Origin: Candidatus Gastranaerophilales bacterium
GTDB lineage: Bacteria; Cyanobacteriota; Vampirovibrionia; Gastranaerophilales; Gastranaerophilaceae
Length of the DNA: 63,387 nucleotides
NCBI GenBank assembly: GCA_944323035.1
Contig: CALUQY010000013.1
Coordinates: 1 to 63,387 of the forward strand
Reading direction: 5' to 3'
Shown here: piece after piece, positions 58,395 through 63,387 of the stretch
Layout of the letters: the number at the start of each line of letters is the position of its first letter
Position numbering within the stretch: position 1 is the stretch's first letter
Program-made: the position numbers and the translations under genes
The notes under the pieces: generated by a model
Databases searched by the model: none
What the model was told of the DNA's origin: nothing
What the model saw: the letters and a program-made list of their open reading frames with translations, nothing else

Positions 58395-59792
58395 ATGTTA
58401 GTTCAATCAATTGATAATTTCACGGGGGTCAATCCTGATGCTCTTGTTGTCAGCCTTTTTGAAGGTGAATCTTCGCATATTGATTTTGTAAAAATACATG
58501 TTGTAGAAACAAAAGATTTTGAAGGACAATATAATACAACATATTTACTCCCGACTCTGGGACAGTTTCCGGCACCGAAAATTCTGGTTCTCGGCTGCGG
58601 TAAAAGAGCTGAATTTAACCAGAACAAGGCAAGAATTCTTATCGCAAAAGCCGTAAAAACACTTGCGGCCTTGAAATTAAGACGTATAGCATTTGACGTT
58701 GATTTTGGCTTTGACTATGGTAAATCCGGTACAATAGGCGCATATATCGGCAATTACTCTTTTGACAAGTATAAAAATAAAAAATCTGAACGTGTTGATG
58801 AAGTGTATTTTACGAAAGTTCGTCCGTCAGAAATTGAAGAAGGCGAATTGATTGCACAGGCAATGGATTTTGCAAGAGATCTTTCAAATGAACCTGCGGC
58901 GTATGCAACACCGCAAAAACTCGCAGATATAGCACAGGGGCTTGAAGGTGTTGAAACAAGGGTTTATGATGAAGCTCAAATCCGTAAAATGAATATGGGG
59001 GCTTACCTCGCGGTTGCGCAGGGAAGTATTAATCCGCCGAAATTCATTCACATGAAATATTCTGTAGAAAATCCTAAAAAACGTATTGCAATTATCGGGA
59101 AAGGTATCTGTTTTGACAGTGGCGGGCTTGATCTCAAACCGCCTGCATCTATGCTTACAATGAAAGATGATATGTCAGGTGCGGCTTGTGTTTTAAGTAT
59201 TATGAGTGTTTTAAGCCGTATTCATCCGCAGGTGGAAGTCCACGGTATTATTGCAGCGTGTGAAAATATGCCGGGCGGAAAGGCTTATAAACCGGGTGAT
59301 ATTTTGACCGCGAAAAATGGCAAGACTATTGAAGTCGATAATACTGATGCGGAAGGACGTTTGACTCTTGCTGATGCGCTTTGTTACGCTTCTGAACTCG
59401 GTGTTGATGAAGTTATTGACATTGCAACACTCACAGGAGCCTGCTCTGTTGCTTTCGGTGCAGTATGCGCCGGAATTTTAGGCAACAATGATGAACTTGT
59501 CAGAAACGTCAAAGACGCTGCGTTTGAACTCGGTGAAAAATACTGGGAACTTCCGACCTACGAAGAATACGCAAACGGTCTGAAATCAGAAGTCGCTGAT
59601 ATGCGCAATACCGGCGGGCGTTCTGGCGGTGCTTCCTCTGCAGGTTTATTCCTAAAAGAATTTGTAAGCAACGTAAAATGGGCGCATATTGATATTGCAG
59701 GCGTTGCGTTTCTTGATTCCCCGTTGAACGAGTTTGGCAAAGGCTCAACCGGCGCAGGCGTCAGGGCTTTGTTAAATTATATTTGTAAGTAA
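58395..59792 (+). CDS. pepA: leucyl aminopeptidase (M17)
   Basis: A 465-residue two-metal exopeptidase: IIGKGICFDSGGLDLKPPASM (Lys, Asp), DMSGAA, MPGGKAYKPGDIL, VDNTDAEGRLTLADAL (Asp, Glu) and GACSVAFG. Standard length and intact ligands. AAAGAAGAGG lies upstream of the ATG. Confidence 0.95.
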   Translation: MLVQSIDNFTGVNPDALVVSLFEGESSHIDFVKIHVVETKDFEGQYNTTYLLPTLGQFPAPKILVLGCGKRAEFNQNKARILIAKAVKTLAALKLRRIAFDVDFGFDYGKSGTIGAYIGNYSFDKYKNKKSERVDEVYFTKVRPSEIEEGELIAQAMDFARDLSNEPAAYATPQKLADIAQGLEGVETRVYDEAQIRKMNMGAYLAVAQGSINPPKFIHMKYSVENPKKRIAIIGKGICFDSGGLDLKPPASMLTMKDDMSGAACVLSIMSVLSRIHPQVEVHGIIAACENMPGGKAYKPGDILTAKNGKTIEVDNTDAEGRLTLADALCYASELGVDEVIDIATLTGACSVAFGAVCAGILGNNDELVRNVKDAAFELGEKYWELPTYEEYANGLKSEVADMRNTGGRSGGASSAGLFLKEFVSNVKWAHIDIAGVAFLDSPLNEFGKGSTGAGVRALLNYICK

Positions 59793-60578
59793 TCTCATTA
59801 TGGCGGGTAATTTACCCGCCATTTCTAACGGAATTGGTATGATTTCTTTCATATAATCATATTTTATTAAGAAAACACCTGCTTCAACAAGTTTTTCCGC
59901 AACCGGCAGGGAAGTTTTTAGCGGATAAACCATTGGCGCGTTTATTTCAGTTGGGATGTTTAATTGATTAATTCCTTTAAAGAATTTATGAAGTTTCGCG
60001 AAATTTTCTTTGCGTCTTTCTTTTTCCTCTTTCTCGTTAATTTTCGAGAGCCGGAGCCGCGATTTATCGGAAATTAGTTTGACTTCGTCCGGGCGGTTAA
60101 ACCTTAATTCGTTTTTAAGAAAGTTTTCATAGTCAAAATTAAAAGGGTCTGTTGAAAAATTCTCGACTTCACTTTCTTTCGGAAAATTCATCTCCAAATT
60201 CATTTCTGTGACAAGTATTCCGCCGTCAGTGACGGGGAAGAATTTTCGTGCCGAATAAATGGTTGCAATGCCGAGCGGTTCTGCAAAAAAGCTCTGTGTT
60301 GCGTCATAAATTAAATTCGGGTATTTTGTGGCAAGAAAGTTCGCAATATTGTCGCAAATCCCGAAATAATTTGGATAAAGAATGTAATCCGACGGTGAAA
60401 AATCCTGCGCGGGCATGAAATTATCATCTATATGATAAAATTTAAGCAGTACAGCTTCCCTGCGTGCGGCTTTAAAAACCACGCTGCAAAGTTCATACGG
60501 AACCCACAGTTCTTTAACATCTGCTTCCCGCAGGAAAATTCTCAGGCAGTTTCTGGCATTATTCAGAGCGTATTTCAT
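59772..60578 (-). CDS. DegT/DnrJ-like PLP-dependent aminotransferase-like protein
   Basis: A 268-residue protein with NYFGICDNIANFLATKYPNLIYDATQSF and IYSARKFFPVTDGGIL, matching the catalytic Asp and PLP-Lys segments of DegT/DnrJ/EryC1-type enzymes. It is short for the family (about 350-400). The C-terminus ends ELMAGKLPAIMRLLTNII and overlaps the end of pepA by 21 nt. Substrate unknown; this type often acts on nucleotide sugars. Confidence 0.7.
   Translation of the reverse strand: MKYALNNARNCLRIFLREADVKELWVPYELCSVVFKAARREAVLLKFYHIDDNFMPAQDFSPSDYILYPNYFGICDNIANFLATKYPNLIYDATQSFFAEPLGIATIYSARKFFPVTDGGILVTEMNLEMNFPKESEVENFSTDPFNFDYENFLKNELRFNRPDEVKLISDKSRLRLSKINEKEEKERRKENFAKLHKFFKGINQLNIPTEINAPMVYPLKTSLPVAEKLVEAGVFLIKYDYMKEIIPIPLEMAGKLPAIMRLLTNII
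59802..59820. terminator. hairpin after pepA
   Basis: GGCGGGTAA/TTACCCGCC then ATTTCT; inside the 3' end of the convergent aminotransferase-like gene. Confidence 0.6.
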
Positions 60579-60753
60579 AAGTGAGATATAAATAAATTAA
60601 AAGCCGTTGACGGGACTGTCTTGCGCGGCGGCGTTAAACGAGTCTTCGTGTTTGCCTTTCTGATTTTGCCAAACGGCAAACACTCCGCTCTCTGCCGCCT
60701 TGCGTTCGAACCCTACGGGTTCTCGTCCTATTAAAATCGTTACTTATAAAATA
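60579..60753. repeat. palindromic insertion beside duplicated tRNA-Thr 3' end
   Basis: AAGCCGTTGACGGGACT at 60601-60617 is repeated exactly at 60753-60769, the 3' end of tRNA-Thr. Between lie GTGTTTGCC...GGCAAACAC and GGCGGC/GCCGCC inverted repeats and a T-arm-like GTTCGAACCC string. The stretch 60579-60600 is AT-rich. Confidence 0.6.
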
Positions 60754-60826
60754 AGCCGTTGACGGGACTCGAACCCGTGACCTGCTGATTACGAATCAGC
60801 TGCTCTACCACCTGAGCCACAACGGC
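60754..60826 (-). tRNA. tRNA-Thr (CGT)
   Basis: Acceptor GCCGTTG/CAACGGC, anticodon stem GCTGA/TCAGC around TTCGTAA (anticodon CGT), T-arm ACGGG TTCGAGT CCCGT, discriminator T. Confidence 0.95.
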
Positions 60827-60911
60827 ATTAGCATGTTATGTGTAAATTTTAACATACATTCAATAGCTTTTTCAATAGGGTAAAAATAAATTTTTGCGTT
60901 ATAATGTCTTT

Positions 60912-61553
60912 ATGAACAGTAGCAGAATAATAGCGATTACGGATATACACGGCGAAAGCGGCAAGTTGAATGATTTAATAGCAAAATTAGATGTGAAGCC
61001 CGATGATACAATTGTTTTTATGGGTGATTATATCGACCGCGGGCCGGATTCTAAGGGCGTTATTGATAAAATTATATCAATGTCTGATGTTTGTAATTGT
61101 ATTTATCTAAAAGGCTCGCACGAATATGCGTATCTTGAAGCGCGTAAGGGCGATGAATATTATGATTATCTTTTCTGGACTTACGGGGGAGTTCAGACCG
61201 CGCAAAGTTACGGAAGTTTCGAAAACATTTATAAAGTTCACGGAGAATTTTTAGACAGCCTGAAACCTTACTATATGACGGAAAAATATTTATTTATCCA
61301 TGCGGGGATAAGGCCGGGAGTTCCGTTTGAGGTGCAGGACGAACACGATTTTTATTATATCAGGCAGCAATTTATCAACAACAAACATAACTTGCCGCAG
61401 AAAATCATCTTCGGACACACAGAATTTAAGGAACCGCTTGTGAAATCCGATAAAATCTGTATTGATACCGGCTGTGGAAAGTTCCCGGACGCGCCGCTCA
61501 CTGCGATTGTTTTGCCTGATGAAAAGTTTGTTCAGTCGTACCGTTTATCTTAA
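60912..61553 (+). CDS. metallophosphoesterase (serine/threonine phosphatase-like)
   Basis: A 213-residue protein from the ATG at 60912 with the calcineurin-like motifs TDIHGES, GDYIDRGPDS, and FIHAGIRPG, FGHTEF. The third motif reads GSHEY, where Asn (metal ligand in GNHE) is replaced by Ser. Family members dephosphorylate proteins or Ap4A; activity here may be altered. Convergent with the next gene. Confidence 0.82.
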   Translation: MNSSRIIAITDIHGESGKLNDLIAKLDVKPDDTIVFMGDYIDRGPDSKGVIDKIISMSDVCNCIYLKGSHEYAYLEARKGDEYYDYLFWTYGGVQTAQSYGSFENIYKVHGEFLDSLKPYYMTEKYLFIHAGIRPGVPFEVQDEHDFYYIRQQFINNKHNLPQKIIFGHTEFKEPLVKSDKICIDTGCGKFPDAPLTAIVLPDEKFVQSYRLS

Positions 61554-62429
61554 ATTCCAGAAAAGCCGTTTAATTTTTTGTTTTAATCCGATTTTTTGTA
61601 CAGCACCTTTCTGTACTATTGATATTCCAACGGGATCCGGTTGTGTTGAGCGTGCATATTTGACATCCGCAGGGCCGAAAAGCATTACGTATGAGGCTTT
61701 GTAGTTTTCAGGGATTTCAAGTTTGTCGCACAGTTCAGGGAAAAAGAGCAGGCACGCTTCGGCGAATCCGCACCAGAGAGTTGCAACCCCGAGGCTTTGG
61801 GCGTAAAGCTCAAAGTAACTTAATGCGATAATCGGGTCTACATTAGCGCAAGGTGCATCAACCGGAGCGCTTGCGACAACCATGTGCGGTGCGCCGCGGA
61901 AGATTACGTCCTCTCCTTTAAGAAATGCATCTTTGTAGCGCGAAAACTTATTCATAATCCCTCTGACAGGTGTTTTACTTAACTGTTTTAAAAGTTCGGA
62001 GTTAACATAGCCGCGAAATTCGTTCATAACTTCAACATCATCAATGAACGAAAAATGTAGACCGTGGTTGTTGCAGCCGGTCGGAACCCAGTTTAACATA
62101 TTTTTGAGCTTATCTAAGGTTTCGGCAGGAAGGTTTTCCGGCTTATAGTGTCTGAAACTTCTTCTGTTTTTGATGAGATTAAGGAGTTTATCAGGATTTT
62201 GCTGGCGCTCAGCCGGCTCAGAATTCTCCGGTTTTCGCCCGCGGATGGAAAGCGCGCCTGTCGGACATATTGCAAGGCAGTGCTGGCAGTTGATACATCT
62301 TTCCTCCGCGTCAGGCGTTAAACGTGGAATTTTATCCCCGTCAAATTCAATTACTCCGACAAGACAATCCTTTACGCACTTGCCGCAGTGAACACATTTT
62401 TCCTTATCAATAGCAAATTCTAAACCCAT
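61545..62429 (-). CDS. ferredoxin-nitroreductase fusion
   Basis: A 294-residue protein. Residues 1-60 hold two [4Fe-4S] motifs (CVHCGKCVKDCLVG and CINCQHCLAICPTGAL), then a nitroreductase domain (KNRRSFRHYKPEN, VPTGCNNHGLHF, CGFAEAC). Such proteins are common in anaerobes and reduce flavin-bound substrates with ferredoxin electrons. Substrate unknown. Confidence 0.9.
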   Translation of the reverse strand: MGLEFAIDKEKCVHCGKCVKDCLVGVIEFDGDKIPRLTPDAEERCINCQHCLAICPTGALSIRGRKPENSEPAERQQNPDKLLNLIKNRRSFRHYKPENLPAETLDKLKNMLNWVPTGCNNHGLHFSFIDDVEVMNEFRGYVNSELLKQLSKTPVRGIMNKFSRYKDAFLKGEDVIFRGAPHMVVASAPVDAPCANVDPIIALSYFELYAQSLGVATLWCGFAEACLLFFPELCDKLEIPENYKASYVMLFGPADVKYARSTQPDPVGISIVQKGAVQKIGLKQKIKRLFWNLR

Positions 62430-62578
62430 AGTTAACTCCTTTTCTTCTGAATTATATAATAAAATACTTTTTATGTTAAGCTTATTTAAAATTTTTCTCC
62501 TGCGGTGTTGAAAAATTTTTTCCTTTAGTTTTATTATGAATGTAATAAATAGAACTAATAATAAATAAGGAGTAATAT
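62430..62578. promoter_or_regulatory. intergenic region upstream of the carbonic anhydrase gene
   Basis: AT-rich 149 nt shared by divergent genes. TTTTATTATGAATG near 62530 and AATAAGGAGTAATAT (Shine-Dalgarno AAGGAG) before the ATG. No clear operator. Confidence 0.4.
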
Positions 62579-63238
62579 ATGCAGCCAGTAACGCTTATGC
62601 AGCCGGACAGAAACCTAAATATTAAGCCAAATCCGCTTACAACTTTTACACCGCAGCGGGTAGTTCCGCGGATTATGCCGGGGGCGTATGTCGACCCGCA
62701 GGCGTCAGTTATCGGAAACGCTATTATTGATAAAAATGTAAATGTTGCGCCGACAGCCGTTATTAGAGCGGATGAAGGCTCTCCTATTTATGTCGGTGAA
62801 AATTCCAATATTCAGGATGGTGTTGTACTCCACGGGCTTAAAGATAAGTTCAAAGAACATAACGGCGCAAAATACTCCGTATACGTAGGTAAAAACACAA
62901 GCGTTGCGCATCAGGCACAAATCCACGGGCCTGCAAAAGTCGGTGATAATGTTTTTGTCGGAATGCAGTCTTTTGTTTATAAATCAGAAGTCGGCGATAA
63001 TGTTGTAATCGAGCCGGCAGCTAAAGTTATCGGAGTTAAAGTCGCATCCAACAGATACGTTCCGGCAGGAGAGGTAATCAAAACCCAGCAGCAGGCTGAC
63101 GCTCTCCCTGAAATTACTAAAGATTACGCAAACAAAAACCTGAATAAAGAAGTCGTTGAGGTTAATAATGAACTTGCAAACGGTTATAATTCACCTGTAA
63201 TGGCCTACCCGTCAAATTATTACCTCATGAATGTATAA
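62579..63238 (+). CDS. gamma-class carbonic anhydrase resembling the CcmM N-terminal domain
   Basis: A 219-residue left-handed beta-helix protein. Gamma-CA residues are present: RAD (R63, D65), NIQD (Q79, D80) and metal ligands H85, H111 and H116 (VVLHGL, SVAHQAQIHGP). It would hydrate CO2. The end (RYVPAGEVIKTQQQADALPEI) matches the CcmM form, where QQQADxLP follows the helix. No RuBisCO small-subunit repeats and no carboxysome genes follow. The N-terminal 30 residues (MQPVTLMQPDRNLN...) are a lineage-specific extension. Confidence 0.88.
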   Translation: MQPVTLMQPDRNLNIKPNPLTTFTPQRVVPRIMPGAYVDPQASVIGNAIIDKNVNVAPTAVIRADEGSPIYVGENSNIQDGVVLHGLKDKFKEHNGAKYSVYVGKNTSVAHQAQIHGPAKVGDNVFVGMQSFVYKSEVGDNVVIEPAAKVIGVKVASNRYVPAGEVIKTQQQADALPEITKDYANKNLNKEVVEVNNELANGYNSPVMAYPSNYYLMNV

Positions 63239-63242
63239 AAAA

Positions 63243-63324
63243 TGTCCGGGAAGGGGTTTGAACCCTCAAGGATCTCTCCACACGAACCTGAATCGTGCGC
63301 GTCTACCAATTCCGCCACCCAGAC
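63243..63324 (-). tRNA. tRNA-Leu (CAG)
   Basis: Acceptor GTCTGGG/CCCGGAC (one G-T pair), anticodon stem CACGA/TCGTG around TTCAGGT (anticodon CAG), long variable arm GTGGAGAGATCC, T-arm GAGGG TTCAAAC CCCTT, discriminator A. Confidence 0.95.
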
Positions 63325-63387
63325 ATAATGTTTGTATTTAGTTTTCAACGATTGATTTTATATCCACGGTGGCGGAAGTGCTCCGCA

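Noticed and set aside
63358-63387. Start of another tRNA or gene at the window edge
   Set aside because: Only 30 nt are available; no arm or codon pattern can be established.

Overview
The window looks like a chromosome segment of a non-photosynthetic relative of Cyanobacteria, most likely a gut Gastranaerophilales / Vampirovibrionia ('Melainabacteria') member. This is inferred from gene content, not from a marker tree: moderately AT-rich DNA, sepF beside yggS, a gamma-carbonic anhydrase whose ends resemble cyanobacterial CcmM, a Pmp-like autotransporter (so a diderm envelope), prepilin-like and ferritin genes, a respiration-like proton pump without quinone-side partners, and no photosynthesis genes. 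The standard bacterial code reads all the housekeeping genes.

Layout. 1-7.5 kb is an accessory zone: hairpin-rich non-coding DNA, a divergent SLOG/XRE pair between imperfect 61-bp direct repeats, a radical SAM gene broken by two stops, a structured repeat, then three genes (hypothetical, kinase-like, HAD phosphatase) that share a short N-terminal motif. 7.5-10.6 kb is a partly decayed nickel-pincer cofactor cluster (flavodoxin-larB chimera, larC1, nikM/cbiM-like, larE) without larA. 10.7-16.4 kb has the autotransporter, tRNA-Pro, a two-component system and ferritin. 16.4-22.2 kb is the fatty-acid/phospholipid operon (fabG, fabD, fabH, plsX, rpmF, DUF177) and tpiA. 22.3-23.8 kb is a regulator / toxin-antitoxin island. 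23.8-29.1 kb carries sepF, yggS, aroB, aroK and metG.

29.4-36.4 kb is a six-gene operon for a membrane-bound, complex-I-like assembly related to group 4 [NiFe] hydrogenases. Its large subunit lacks the nickel-binding cysteines, so it is better read as an energy-converting hydrogenase-related (Ehr-type) complex. An outer-membrane barrel protein follows. 38-46 kb is a patchwork of small enzymes (GNAT, MGMT, nitroreductase, aroA) and lineage-specific proteins. 46-57.3 kb is mostly housekeeping (ybaB, recR, map, glyS, yebC, GGDEF, tsaE, tsaB, hemW). The window ends with a prepilin-like protein, pepA, an aminotransferase-like protein, a phosphoesterase, a ferredoxin-nitroreductase, the carbonic anhydrase and tRNA-Leu.

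The most striking feature is a modular palindromic repeat family with six copies here. Two stems show compensatory base changes between copies. One copy is inserted in frame, without a stop, into a loop of the nickel-transport protein. Four others sit 15-43 nt upstream of start codons, all with the same end facing the gene. Short duplications of tRNA ends around unrelated palindromic insertions occur at tRNA-Pro and tRNA-Thr.
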